Positions 1-8,465 of a DNA stretch of 64,000 bases are shown piece by piece. Positions within the stretch are counted from its first letter, which is position 1; each line of letters begins with the position of its first letter. Source of the DNA: Brevibacillus brevis (GTDB taxonomy: Bacteria; Bacillota; Bacilli; Brevibacillales; Brevibacillaceae); NCBI RefSeq assembly GCF_022026395.1, contig NZ_CP041767.1:6058001-6122000 (forward strand), in the 5' to 3' direction. Under the pieces are notes generated by a model. The model saw only the letters and a list, made by a program, of their open reading frames with translations, was not told the origin of the DNA and did not search any database. The translations under genes and the position numbers were made by a program.

Positions 1-1516
1 GCCACGTTCCCCCGCTATAGATGAGCTTCAGCGCTTCCATCATCTCTTTTGGACGAGTAGACTTCAGCATATATCCTTCCGCCCCGTGCTCCAACGCTGA
101 TGCTGCCTGTACCGAATCCTCGAACGTTGTCATGACCACAATCTTCATGTTCGGCCAGCGTTCTTTCATTTGAAGGAAGGTCTCCAGTCCGTTCATCCCT
201 TGCATGTGCACGTCCATTAACACGATATCCGGCTGGTGTCGCTCACACTGTTCCAATGCTTCTCGCCCATCACTTGCTGTACCCACAACGATAAAGTTGT
301 CCTGCTGGCTTAAGATTTGCTGTAAGCTGTCGGCAATCATCACCTGATCATCAACAATAAGCAGACGGATACTTCCCTGTCCAGCTTCTGCCTGTATGGG
401 AACATTACAAATGACAACGGTCCCTTGCCCTGATTGTGAATGAACGGACAGCGTACCTTGCTGTTGCTCAAGCCGTTCTTTTATTCCCTTTAGTTCTAAG
501 CCGAATTCGCTGGATTCTAGTCCGTTGCCATTATCTTCGATTTGTAAACGGAGTTGCTGACTTTCGAAATACAGATCAACAGCTATCACACTTGCTTGGC
601 CGTGACGAACCGCATTTGTAAGCAATTCTTGCAGGCAACGATATAAAGAAATGCTCATTTTTTGCATAACGAGCGTCTCACTGCCGATCACACGGAAGTT
701 GACCGTTACACCTGTTGACTTCATAAATTCTTCCGTCAGTTCCAGGAGTGACTCACTTAACGACTGGTTGAACCGAGCATGAGCATGAGAGAGCTGATGC
801 AAATGCTTTCTGATATCATCCAGGCTGCCCTGTGCTATGGAGACAAGTTTATCAACTCGTTCGACCTGTGAATCAGGAACCGAGGATCGGAGCGACTCAA
901 CGCCAACAATCAGAGAGGTTAGCGAATGGCCAATCGTGTCATGTAACTCATGTGACAACCGATTACGTTCCTCGATCAGTGTCAGCTCCTCGATTTGCTT
1001 AATATGCTGCTCCAATAATTGCTTCTGTTCTTGAATGATACGGCCTTGCTTATGAGACTCAATTAATATACTAAATGCCATCCCCATCGCAAAACCAAAG
1101 CTGCAACTAAACATGAACTCGTACGGGAGACGATTGGTAATCAACCCGTTCAAAACCGGAAAAATAATCCCACTAGAGATGCCCGTCCACATATACGTTC
1201 TGCGACTACTGGCCACACCAATAATGATTACTAGTAAAACGAAAGGCCAAGTCCATCCAGGTGCTACAAAGGCCACAAATAGATAAAAAAAGCCTGTCAT
1301 TACGACTTCGACTGCTAGATACCAATCTTTTTTTCTATATTGAACGATCAATGGAATGGCATAAACCAAAAAAGCAATTAGGATGATGACTCCGAACGGA
1401 ACGGCTATCATTGCCGGATACATAATATCTGCGATGACGAAGATACCTAGCCAAATCGTTCGCAAGGCAAAAATCACCCAATTGTACCAGAACCATTTTT
1501 TTATCATAGATAACAT
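1..1516 (-). CDS. Hybrid sensor histidine kinase fused to NarL-type receiver (3' end outside window)
   Basis: Reading leftward from ATG at 1516 (AGGAG ten bases upstream) one open frame runs to the window edge, about 505 residues. The first ~140 residues hold several membrane segments. A HisKA_3 dimerisation box follows, with the phospho-acceptor His in ELHDTIGHSL. Next comes a GHKL ATPase with DNGNGLESSEFG and a C-terminal SGQGTVV strand. With no stop codon the frame then continues through about ten linker residues into a response-regulator receiver starting RLLIVDDQ, with the acceptor Asp in DIVLMDVHM and the conserved Lys in YMLKS. NarL-type regulators normally end in a LuxR helix-turn-helix, which would lie beyond base 1. 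LiaS/LiaR-like kinase and regulator are usually separate proteins, so this is a natural fusion or the product of a lost stop codon. The signal is unknown. Confidence 0.85.
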   Translation of the reverse strand, partial: MLSMIKKWFWYNWVIFALRTIWLGIFVIADIMYPAMIAVPFGVIILIAFLVYAIPLIVQYRKKDWYLAVEVVMTGFFYLFVAFVAPGWTWPFVLLVIIIGVASSRRTYMWTGISSGIIFPVLNGLITNRLPYEFMFSCSFGFAMGMAFSILIESHKQGRIIQEQKQLLEQHIKQIEELTLIEERNRLSHELHDTIGHSLTSLIVGVESLRSSVPDSQVERVDKLVSIAQGSLDDIRKHLHQLSHAHARFNQSLSESLLELTEEFMKSTGVTVNFRVIGSETLVMQKMSISLYRCLQELLTNAVRHGQASVIAVDLYFESQQLRLQIEDNGNGLESSEFGLELKGIKERLEQQQGTLSVHSQSGQGTVVICNVPIQAEAGQGSIRLLIVDDQVMIADSLQQILSQQDNFIVVGTASDGREALEQCERHQPDIVLMDVHMQGMNGLETFLQMKERWPNMKIVVMTTFEDSVQAASALEHGAEGYMLKSTRPKEMMEALKLIYSGGTW

Positions 1517-1777
1517 TTGTCATGTACTCCTGCTCGTTTGAATGGTAAGGAATTTCCCGAATGTTTCTGACTCATCATGCCTCACCAATTCCCGATTCGT
1601 CAAGCAAAATGCGCCGTGTCATATAGCCTTTATGACATTCTATCATGCCGTAAATATGATCGGTTAGCACGATGTCATACATAGATCGAACGGTATTGTC
1701 ACTATGTGATTTTACAGCCCTGAGAATAAGGTGGATGTGTAAAGGCAACACAAATCAACTTACAGGAGCGATGAGAA

Positions 1778-3952
1778 ATGAAACCATTCCCTATGCAAAA
1801 AGGAGCGTCCCTTACGTTATCTGCACTATTAATAGGGACACTGATACTTCCTACTTACGGTTGTGCGGAAGCAAGTGTGGACCAAGCAATCACGCAACAA
1901 AAGAAAACGGATCATGCCAAAATAAAAGAAGCGATTGATAAAGCTGCTGCCAGCGAAAACATTCCAGGTATCCTCTTTGCAGTAAAGAAGGGAAATGATT
2001 TCTGGTCGTATGCTTCCGGCGAAGCGAATATAGAAAGTAAGAAACCGATGGAAGCCGACTTTTCATTTCGAATCGGGAGTATAACGAAATCGTTCGTCGG
2101 TGTAGTGACCCTGCAACTAGCTGAGGAAAAGAAGCTAAGCCTCGATGACTCGTTGGAAAAATGGCTGCCAGGTGTCGTCCAAGGAAACGGATATGATGGT
2201 AACAAAATTACGATTCGTCAGTTATTAAATCATTCGAGTGGAGTGGCAGACTACTTAGATGATGAACTCAAGGAAAGTATAATCCAGAACTCCACTCAAA
2301 CGTTTACAGCTGAACAACTCATTTCTCGCGCATTAAAGCAAACACCGACCACAGGTGGCTATTCGAATACGAATACAGTGCTGATGAAACTCATTATCCA
2401 AAAGGTCACAGGAGAAACGGTTGCCGAACAAATCAAGAAACGAGTGATTGAGCCGCTTCAACTAACAGAAACGTTTTTCCCGGAAAACTCTCAATCCATT
2501 CCGAAAAACAGTCCGAATGGATACTTTAACAATGCCGGTACATTAATGGATATAACTGACCTTAACCCTTCGTTTGCAGACGCAGCAGGGGCTATGATCT
2601 CGACTACGAAGGATTTAACAACGTTCTTTAGCGCTTTATTGAGTGGAAAATTGTTAACACCTGAGAAGCAGAAAGAAATGTTAACCACTGTTTCTAATCC
2701 ACACGGAAAATTCGGACTCGGTATTCAGGAAGTAACATTGCCGAATGGCACTACCATATGGGGCCATCAAGGCGGTATTCCTGGATTCACCAACTTCGCA
2801 GGTGGAACAAAAGACGGCGAGCACGTGATCGCGATGAGTATCAATGCATTAGGAGATACTGTTTCTCATATGGAGAACATCCAGATGACTGAATTCTCGG
2901 GACAAGCCAAGCAACCATCCACCCCGGATCAAGCAGCTCAAAAACATGGGGAAGAAATGAAGGACTTCATTGATCAGAAAGCAAAAGTCGAGGGAGTCCC
3001 TGGAATAATTGCCGCTGGGTTAAGAAACGGAGAATACTGGTCTTATGCAGCGGGTGTAGCCAACCTCGATCATAAAAATCCGATGGAACCAGACTTTACT
3101 TTCCGTATTGGCAGTGTCACAAAGGCGTTTGTTGCTACCCTTGTCTTACAGTTGGCTCAGGAGAAAAAGCTGAATCTGGAAGACTCGGTAGAAAAATGGC
3201 TCCCAGGTGTGGTAAAGGGTAATGGGTATGATGGTAACAAAATCACGATTCGTATGTTATTGAACCAAACGAGCGGGATTGCAAGCTATACGAATACAGA
3301 CATGCGGTACGCTACCTCATTCCCTCAATATACCGTTGATGACCTTGTACGTATGGGACTGGCTAAGCCGCCAGTATTTCAACCAGGGGCTGGCTTTGAC
3401 TATTCGAATACAAATACCGTACTGGCTGGTCTTGTTATTCAAAAGGTGACAGGAGAAACGTACGATGTGCAGATGAAGAAACGGATCCTCGACCCGCTTC
3501 AGATGACAAATACATCCTTTAGTGGTAGTAATCCAAAAATCCCGGGCCAGCATGCCACAGGCTATAGCATGAATCGGGCAGGGAAACTGTTTGATTTCAC
3601 AGAGTATAATCCTTCATTCGCGAATGCTGCGGGGGAAATGATTTCGACAGGGAAAGATTTGACCACCTTTTTTAGTGCGCTTTTGGGTGGGAAATTATTA
3701 AATGACGAGATGATGAAGCAGATGACAACAGGTGTGGAATCGCCTTTTGGCAAATATGGATTGGGGATTTTTGGGGTGACACTGCCGAACGGAAAGACCT
3801 ATTGGGTTCATGGAGGCGGCATTCATGGGTTTGAAACGTTAGCGGGTGGTACCTTAGGCGGGAAGGATATTTTGGTGACGAACATCAATGCGGTCGGTCC
3901 AGAACCTGTCGTCACTAACCAAGCCATGTTCGAAAAGGAATTTAGTCGTTAA
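1778..3952 (+). CDS. Secreted protein with two tandem serine beta-lactamase-like domains
   Basis: A 724-residue protein preceded by a GGAGCGATGAG ribosome site. The N-terminus has a lysine-containing hydrophobic signal; LPTYGC could be a lipobox. Two full-length class C beta-lactamase/D-aminopeptidase-like (PF00144) domains follow. Each has its own catalytic set: Ser-x-x-Lys as GSITKSF near residue 108 and GSVTKAF near 449, Tyr-Ser-Asn as YSNTNT in both, and a His-x-Gly triad motif as GHQGGIPGF and VHGGGIHGF. The two halves are clearly homologous to each other and to the single-domain protein encoded at 4711-5862, so the gene probably arose by in-frame duplication. Family members hydrolyse beta-lactams, D-amino-acid peptides or esters; the substrate here cannot be told. 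A strong terminator follows. Confidence 0.85.
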   Translation: MKPFPMQKGASLTLSALLIGTLILPTYGCAEASVDQAITQQKKTDHAKIKEAIDKAAASENIPGILFAVKKGNDFWSYASGEANIESKKPMEADFSFRIGSITKSFVGVVTLQLAEEKKLSLDDSLEKWLPGVVQGNGYDGNKITIRQLLNHSSGVADYLDDELKESIIQNSTQTFTAEQLISRALKQTPTTGGYSNTNTVLMKLIIQKVTGETVAEQIKKRVIEPLQLTETFFPENSQSIPKNSPNGYFNNAGTLMDITDLNPSFADAAGAMISTTKDLTTFFSALLSGKLLTPEKQKEMLTTVSNPHGKFGLGIQEVTLPNGTTIWGHQGGIPGFTNFAGGTKDGEHVIAMSINALGDTVSHMENIQMTEFSGQAKQPSTPDQAAQKHGEEMKDFIDQKAKVEGVPGIIAAGLRNGEYWSYAAGVANLDHKNPMEPDFTFRIGSVTKAFVATLVLQLAQEKKLNLEDSVEKWLPGVVKGNGYDGNKITIRMLLNQTSGIASYTNTDMRYATSFPQYTVDDLVRMGLAKPPVFQPGAGFDYSNTNTVLAGLVIQKVTGETYDVQMKKRILDPLQMTNTSFSGSNPKIPGQHATGYSMNRAGKLFDFTEYNPSFANAAGEMISTGKDLTTFFSALLGGKLLNDEMMKQMTTGVESPFGKYGLGIFGVTLPNGKTYWVHGGGIHGFETLAGGTLGGKDILVTNINAVGPEPVVTNQAMFEKEFSR

Positions 3953-3973
3953 GTTAAAATGGAAAAATGATAG

Positions 3974-4015
3974 AAGGCTTTTGCCTTGGGAACTCCAAGA
4001 GCAATAAGCCTTTTT
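3974..4015 (+). terminator. Rho-independent terminator after tandem serine hydrolase
   Basis: AAGGCTT pairs with AAGCCTT, an inner TTGCCTTGG pairs with CCAAGAGCAA, and TTTTTCC follows. It lies 21 bases after the stop codon at 3952. The AT-rich stretch from here to 4152 shows no gene. Confidence 0.8.
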
Positions 4016-4152
4016 CCTTTTCAATTATATCGATAAATTTATTTATGTATACGCTATTAAAACATAATTTGTTTTATCGATAACTCGACCTTAGAATAGC
4101 AACTGTATCCCAATCAAAAAATACAGGAGGCAATATAGTATGACCCCATCAA

Positions 4153-4629
4153 TTAAATCAAGTCCCGTAAAATCAGGGTGATATCTATAACATTCTGAAA
4201 GATGACTGCATTCGCTACAAGATCGTTGTACTTGATGCGTTTTTCCTGTTCTTCTGGATCATTCTCAGCGATCACGCCATCTCCCCCGTCTGATTTGTTC
4301 TTTAGTAGGCCATCTATTATGTAGACAGCTTCCCATACTCCGCAGGGAATGAAATGACTAAATAAAGCAATGTAGGTATCTGAAATATGATGATAAGTAA
4401 TTCCGCCATACCCACCATAACGAATATGATATTCAGATAACAAATTTTCTTCGTACAAATCGAACTTCGTTCCGTCTTTAGCAGCTGTCTTCCCGTCTCC
4501 CCATAGTTTAGGCAGGCTTAGTGTATTGTATTGATTCAGAATGTCACGTATGGCTGCATCGATCTTCTGGGCAGTTACATGTCGGCGGTTTACAAATGAG
4601 AGCATATGGGGTGTAACTAAACTTCGCAT
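4153..4629 (-). pseudogene. tnpA: Tn3-family transposase (tnpA) remnant with internal deletion
   Basis: The 158-residue frame carries two separate blocks of a Tn3-family DDE transposase. Residues about 35-110 contain LPKLWGDGKTAAKDGTKFDLY, LLSEYHIRYGGYGGITYHH and SHFIPCGVWEAVY, which are hallmarks of the catalytic core. After KNKS the sequence jumps to GVIAENDPEEQEKRIKYND and VANAVIFQNV, which in intact transposases lies well over a hundred residues further on. The middle of the C-terminal domain is therefore deleted, and the front ~700 residues of the usual ~1,000 are missing. It cannot be functional. It lies on the opposite strand to the tnpA N-terminal fragment at 6363-6521. Confidence 0.85.
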
Positions 4630-4658
4630 ATGTTTGGGATGTTTGGGCTCCGAGATGG

Positions 4659-4704
4659 CAGCAAGCTGGCACCGGAATAGGAAATTTCCAGTGCCAGCTT
4701 GCTG
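4659..4704 (-). terminator. Strong 14-bp inverted repeat, probable terminator of serine hydrolase gene
   Basis: CAGCAAGCTGGCAC at 4659-4672 pairs perfectly with GTGCCAGCTTGCTG at 4691-4704, seven bases beyond the stop of the leftward gene at 4711. No T-run follows on the minus strand, so termination is inferred from position and stem strength. Confidence 0.55.
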
Positions 4705-4710
4705 GTGTTC

Positions 4711-5862
4711 TTAATGTGATGAAGAGCCAATGAGTTGCTCGGCAATGCTTTTGGAAAGAGTCAACGTATTAATTTCAGAAGGCATCGCATTGATATTAAG
4801 GGTTTGTACATAATCCCCGCCGCGAGTTCCACCTGTGAACGTTGCGAATCCTGGACAGTTGCCGCCATGCCCCCAAATCGTAATACCATTCGTCAGCTTT
4901 GTTCCAAGGATCCCCAAGCCGTATTCACCTACTGGAGTTTCAACCCCAGTTAACATCTGATCTAAAGTAGCTGGTTTTAATAGCTTGCCACTAAGTATAG
5001 CACTGAAGAATGTATTCATATCATCCGCTGTGGAGATCATAGATCCCGCAGCATCTGCCCAAGAGGGATTCATTTCGGTTCTGTCTATGAATTGACCGTC
5101 GAGTACGAAGTATCCTCGTGCATGTTCACCTGGAATAAACGAGTAGTCGTCGGGTACATAAGTGCTCGTTAGGTTAAGGGGAGCTATGAAACGTTTCCTA
5201 ATATGTTCCCCGTATGTTTCTCCAGTAGCCTTCTTAATAATCATCCCTGCCAGTACCGTATTCGTATTGGAATAAACCCATTTCTCTCCAGGCTTAGAGG
5301 TCGCCTTCATGTTCAGTCCAGTACGAACTAATTCGTCAGCAGTAAAGGAATGTAACGGGTTTGGGAGTAATTTATCGAGAATATCCTTGTGTTCTGAATA
5401 GTCAGGAATACCGCTTGTTTGGTTTAATAGTTGCCGAATCGTGATATGATCCCCTTCATATTCAGTACCCTTAACAACATCAGGCAGCCATTTTTCTATC
5501 GTGTCATCCAGGCTCAGTTTTTGTTCATCAACAAGCTGAAGAACGACCATTGCAGTAAACGTCTTTGTTAGACTACCGATCCGGAAAGTAAAGTTCGTCT
5601 TAACCGGATCAGTACCGTAAATGCTTGCTTCACCGGAAGCATATGCCCATTTTGATCCTTTGTTTGAGGAAGCTACAATTATGCCCGGTATATTTTGATG
5701 GTTAGCAGCTTCATCGATAAGTTGCTTGGCTTTGGTCTGCGAATCTTGACTGTAAGTAGTAACGAGGGGATCCGCCTGCTTTGCAAAACCAGTTCCTTGT
5801 AATGGCAGTAATAGAGTCGCGGTAATCATTGTCGATACAGTGAGCATAGAAATTTTGTTCAT
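4711..5862 (-). CDS. Secreted serine beta-lactamase-like hydrolase
   Basis: A 383-residue exported enzyme of the PF00144 serine hydrolase family. Residues 1-27 form a signal peptide (MNKISMLTVSTMITATLLLP, then an FAKQA cleavage region). Catalytic motifs are Ser-x-x-Lys in RIGSLTKTF near residue 99, Tyr-Ser-Asn in WVYSNTNTVLAG near 203, and His-Gly-Gly in WGHGGNCPGF near 331. Length and motif spacing match a single intact class C-like domain. It closely resembles both halves of the tandem protein at 1778-3952. It sits between Tn3-family scars (tnpA remnant downstream, resolvase remnant upstream), suggesting passenger status in a decayed transposon. Whether it acts on beta-lactams or on cell-wall D-peptides cannot be decided from sequence. 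Confidence 0.88.
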   Translation of the reverse strand: MNKISMLTVSTMITATLLLPLQGTGFAKQADPLVTTYSQDSQTKAKQLIDEAANHQNIPGIIVASSNKGSKWAYASGEASIYGTDPVKTNFTFRIGSLTKTFTAMVVLQLVDEQKLSLDDTIEKWLPDVVKGTEYEGDHITIRQLLNQTSGIPDYSEHKDILDKLLPNPLHSFTADELVRTGLNMKATSKPGEKWVYSNTNTVLAGMIIKKATGETYGEHIRKRFIAPLNLTSTYVPDDYSFIPGEHARGYFVLDGQFIDRTEMNPSWADAAGSMISTADDMNTFFSAILSGKLLKPATLDQMLTGVETPVGEYGLGILGTKLTNGITIWGHGGNCPGFATFTGGTRGGDYVQTLNINAMPSEINTLTLSKSIAEQLIGSSSH

Positions 5863-5991
5863 TTCGTTTCTCCTTTTGATTAAAGAATCGTATTATTCAT
5901 TCATTCGTTGCGAAGCGATTTGTCTCCCCGAGTATTGCAAAGTAATTGTCATACTGCCAAGATGCCATTATGTCACCATGATGCGTTTTTA

Positions 5992-6005
5992 CTGTCATAT
6001 GACAG
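5992..6005. repeat. 14-bp perfect palindrome upstream of resolvase remnant
   Basis: CTGTCATATGACAG is a perfect palindrome 7+7. It lies between the start of the serine hydrolase gene (5862) and the resolvase remnant. It could be an operator for the leftward gene or a leftover of the transposon resolution site; the sequence does not decide. Confidence 0.4.
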
Positions 6006-6376
6006 CTTATCGCCCGATTAGGACGGGATTATGATGGTATCACTAGAGAATGGAAGAAAATCACAGAAAGTTAATGGAGGATCAATTTTTAAGCCTTCTT
6101 TCTTACGTAGCCGAACAGGAACGAAAAAAAATAAGCAACGGCAGGCGGGCGGAAGGAATAGAAGTCGCCAAAAATAACGGAGTGAAATTCGGACGACGTA
6201 AGCACAAGATTAATGCAGAGTTCATTCAGTTGTATGGGGAATGGAAGTCCGGATCAATCACAGCCACCGAATGTATGAAGCGCCTTAACCTAAAATCCAA
6301 TACCTTTTATCGACGTGTAAAGGAATATGAAAATCAGATAGATCCTATGAGGAGAGGAACACATGGCATCTATTGA
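6003..6376 (+). pseudogene. Tn3-type serine resolvase remnant, front missing and frameshifted
   Basis: From 6003 the frame encodes ARLGRDYDGITREWKKIT, the conserved region just after the catalytic part of Tn3-type resolvases, and then hits a stop at 6072. The homology resumes one frame over as RKLMEDQFLSLLSYVAEQERKK, continues into GVKFGRRKHK, and ends with the helix-turn-helix region (TATECMKRLNLKSNTFYRRV). The N-terminal ~70 residues carrying the catalytic Ser are gone, and a small deletion with frameshift lies near 6065-6080. The remaining open frame from 6050 is therefore a dead fragment. It runs into the tnpA start at 6363 with a 14-base overlap, the usual resolvase-transposase arrangement. 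Confidence 0.82.
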
Positions 6377-6521
6377 ACGTACTGCCTACCCGCGATTTAA
6401 AAGAAACCCTACTTCAAAAGAACTCCATGAAATATATACACCCACATCGGAAGAAATGCAGTTCGCTCATTCAGTAGCCCGTGGATCAGCCCCGGTTATG
6501 AGCCTACTGGTCATGATGAAG
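6363..6521 (+). pseudogene. tnpA: N-terminal stub of Tn3-family transposase
   Basis: ATG at 6363 begins MASIERTAYPRFKRNPTSK followed by ELHEIYTPTSEEMQF and ARGSAP, the highly conserved start of Bacillus-type Tn3 transposases (DUF4158 region). About 50 residues in, the similarity stops near MSLLVMMK and the DNA becomes a LysR-type regulator read in another frame. The remaining ~950 residues are absent. The breakpoint lies within about 6490-6525. Confidence 0.8.
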
Positions 6522-6850
6522 CGCAGTTATGCTCCCAGCCATGGATCAGCTATGATTTGGATTTGCCGATCATCCGCCGTTTTTGGCGCGAGCATTTCCA
6601 AAAACGCTCACAAACGCATCCGACACACGTCGTACCGGATTTGCACAGTGTGCTGATGGCAATCGAGCATGGCGCTGGCATCAGCCTGTTGCCCACGTTC
6701 ATGCTGGATGACCATTTGTCCAGAAACAAAGTAAAGATCATGTACCCGCCCTACACGGTTCATAACGATTTGTATCTGGCCTACCAGGTGAAAAATCGGA
6801 ATCTTCCTCACCTGAAAACATTGATTGAAACGTTGAAAAAGACGGTTTAG
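6500..6850 (+). pseudogene. 3' fragment of a LysR-type regulator
   Basis: The frame encodes QLCSQPWISYDLDLPIIRRF, then LHSVLMAIEHGAGISLLPTF and a C-terminal strand-helix set ending at 6850. This is the last third of a LysR substrate-binding domain. No helix-turn-helix region or start codon precedes it because the tnpA stub joins directly at about 6500-6520. The Tn3 element, or a deletion starting in it, has removed the first ~190 residues. Its original target genes are unknown. A terminator follows. Confidence 0.75.
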
Positions 6851-6879
6851 TCTACACTTTCGTTCCAGCTAGAAAACAG

Positions 6880-6916
6880 GGCTGTCATCCTTTCCTGGAT
6901 AACAGCCTACTTTTTA
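6880..6916 (+). terminator. Terminator after LysR fragment
   Basis: GGCTGTCATCC pairs with GGATAACAGCC and is followed by TACTTTTTATC. Confidence 0.75.
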
Positions 6917-6957
6917 TCTCTTTTTTTCAGACAAACGAGATTGCTTGCTTTTTTATC

Positions 6958-6973
6958 ACTTGAGTAGTAAAGT
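6958..6973. promoter_or_regulatory. Putative MarR operator, copy 1
   Basis: ACTTGAGTAGTAAAGT, inside a larger inverted repeat TTATCACTT (6953-6961) / AAGTGATAA (6970-6978), 34 bases before the marR start. It matches the palindrome at 7467-7482 at 14 of 16 positions, which suggests autoregulation. Confidence 0.65.
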
Positions 6974-7006
6974 GATAATAAGCTCAGCGAAGGGAGGCAA
7001 ACTAAC

Positions 7007-7450
7007 ATGCGTAATAACACCATAGGTTCATTAATCTGGTTACGCTTGATGCGGTTTACCACCCAGAGCAACCAGCTATCAAATGAGTTTCTCAAACGCT
7101 TCGACTTAACAACAGCACAATTCGATGTCCTGATGCAAATTAGCGTCTACCAGCCTCTCACCCAGTCGGAGTTAGCTGAGAAGGTAACCGTTACACAGGG
7201 TGGTATTTCTCGGATGCTCGTCAGACTTGAAAAAGAGGGCTACATTGTACGCAAGCAGGATTGGAAAACAAAAACGATCAGCCTTACCGAAAAAGGGCAA
7301 GCTGTTCTGGAACAAGCCTTTCCTGAACAACTAGCGTTTCAGTCGTCATTCTTCGATGAGGTACTAAGTGAAGAAGAACAAAAAACACTTTACGCCTTGA
7401 TGACACGTGTTCATAAGAATAGCCAAAAAAAAGAATTACCACCTGTGTAA
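7007..7450 (+). CDS. MarR-family transcriptional regulator
   Basis: A 147-residue winged-helix protein of typical MarR length. It has an N-terminal dimerisation helix, then the recognition region (LTQSELAEKVTVTQGGISRM) and the wing (EKEGYIVRKQDWKTKTISLT). A GGGAGG ribosome site lies nine bases upstream. The same 16-bp palindrome occurs before this gene and before the dioxygenase gene 53 bases downstream. The regulator therefore probably represses itself and the dioxygenase/monooxygenase operon, and releases when an aromatic or quinone-like compound is present. That parallels MhqR-type control of ring-cleavage enzymes in Bacillus, but the inducer is an inference. Confidence 0.85.
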   Translation: MRNNTIGSLIWLRLMRFTTQSNQLSNEFLKRFDLTTAQFDVLMQISVYQPLTQSELAEKVTVTQGGISRMLVRLEKEGYIVRKQDWKTKTISLTEKGQAVLEQAFPEQLAFQSSFFDEVLSEEEQKTLYALMTRVHKNSQKKELPPV

Positions 7451-7466
7451 TTTTTTTTGCACACTC

Positions 7467-7482
7467 ACTTGATTAGTCAAGT
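7467..7482. promoter_or_regulatory. Putative MarR operator, copy 2
   Basis: ACTTGATTAGTCAAGT has six-base perfect arms and lies between the marR stop and the dioxygenase ribosome site. It is nearly identical to the site at 6958-6973. Confidence 0.65.
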
Positions 7483-7502
7483 TAAACAAGGAGGAAACTG
7501 CC

Positions 7503-8444
7503 ATGTACACCATTCCAGGCCATCACCATGTATCTATGTTAACCAAGCATGCTCCAACGAATAATCACTTTTACAAAAACGTATTGGGACTGCGCAGAGT
7601 GAAAAAAACCGTCAACCAGGACGACCCGTCGATGTATCACCTGTTTTACGGAGATTTGACAGGCAGCGCCGGAACAGAGTTGTCGTTTTTTGAAATGCCG
7701 ATGGTAGGAAAAACCGTGCGCGGCACGAACGCGATCACTCGAATCGGACTGCTCGTTCCGTCACTGGAGAGCTTGACCTTTTGGAAAAAGCGCTTTGAGC
7801 AACTGAATGTTCACCATGGCGAGATTACCAAGTACGCAGGCCGCGATGCTTTGCATTTTGAAGACCCGGAAGGACTGCGACTAATCCTGATCAATAACAA
7901 CGGCGAAGGAGTTCCAGCGAATTGGGCTCCATGGGACGAATCCGTGGTCGAAGAAAAGCATCTCATCTTGGGTATCGGCACGGTCGAGATTACCGTCCGC
8001 TCCTTGGACAAATTAGCCAATCTGTTGACAGACACATTCGGTTATACCGAAGTATCACGCTCGGAACATGAAGCCATTTATCAATCCGTCCCTGGGAAAT
8101 CATTCGGAGAAATCGTCATCAAGCAAGAAGAGGGGGCCCCTGAAAAACCGGGTCGAGGAAGTGTTCATCACTTGGCAATTCGCGTGAAAAACGATGAAGA
8201 GCTGCAATACTGGGATGACGCCGTACGAAAACGCGGTTTCCGCTCAACAGGGATCGTGGATCGATTCTACTTCAAAAGCTTGTATTTCCGTGAGTCAAAC
8301 GGCATTTTGTTCGAAATCGCAACAGACGGTCCTGGCTTCACAGTAGATTCCACCGTCGAGGAGCTCGGAAAAGCTTTGGACTTACCTCCATTCCTCGAAG
8401 AACGCCGTGCAGAAATTGAAGCGAAATTGACACCTATAGACTAA
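7503..8444 (+). CDS. Ring-cleaving dioxygenase, glyoxalase/bleomycin-resistance fold
   Basis: A 313-residue vicinal-oxygen-chelate protein with two glyoxalase modules (about residues 5-130 and 150-275). Likely metal ligands are His in GHHHVSM near residue 8, His in SVHHLAIRV near 221, and Glu in GILFEIATDG near 272. Length and motifs fit the MhqA/MhqO group of Bacillus, which opens dihydroxylated aromatic rings or handles quinone-related compounds. An AAGGAGG ribosome site precedes it. It is first in an operon with a flavin-dependent monooxygenase (21-base gap), downstream of its MarR-like regulator. The pairing suggests oxidative breakdown or detoxification of an aromatic compound; the true substrate is unknown. 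Confidence 0.87.
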   Translation: MYTIPGHHHVSMLTKHAPTNNHFYKNVLGLRRVKKTVNQDDPSMYHLFYGDLTGSAGTELSFFEMPMVGKTVRGTNAITRIGLLVPSLESLTFWKKRFEQLNVHHGEITKYAGRDALHFEDPEGLRLILINNNGEGVPANWAPWDESVVEEKHLILGIGTVEITVRSLDKLANLLTDTFGYTEVSRSEHEAIYQSVPGKSFGEIVIKQEEGAPEKPGRGSVHHLAIRVKNDEELQYWDDAVRKRGFRSTGIVDRFYFKSLYFRESNGILFEIATDGPGFTVDSTVEELGKALDLPPFLEERRAEIEAKLTPID

Positions 8445-8465
8445 AAGTAAAAGGAGTGAATCAAC

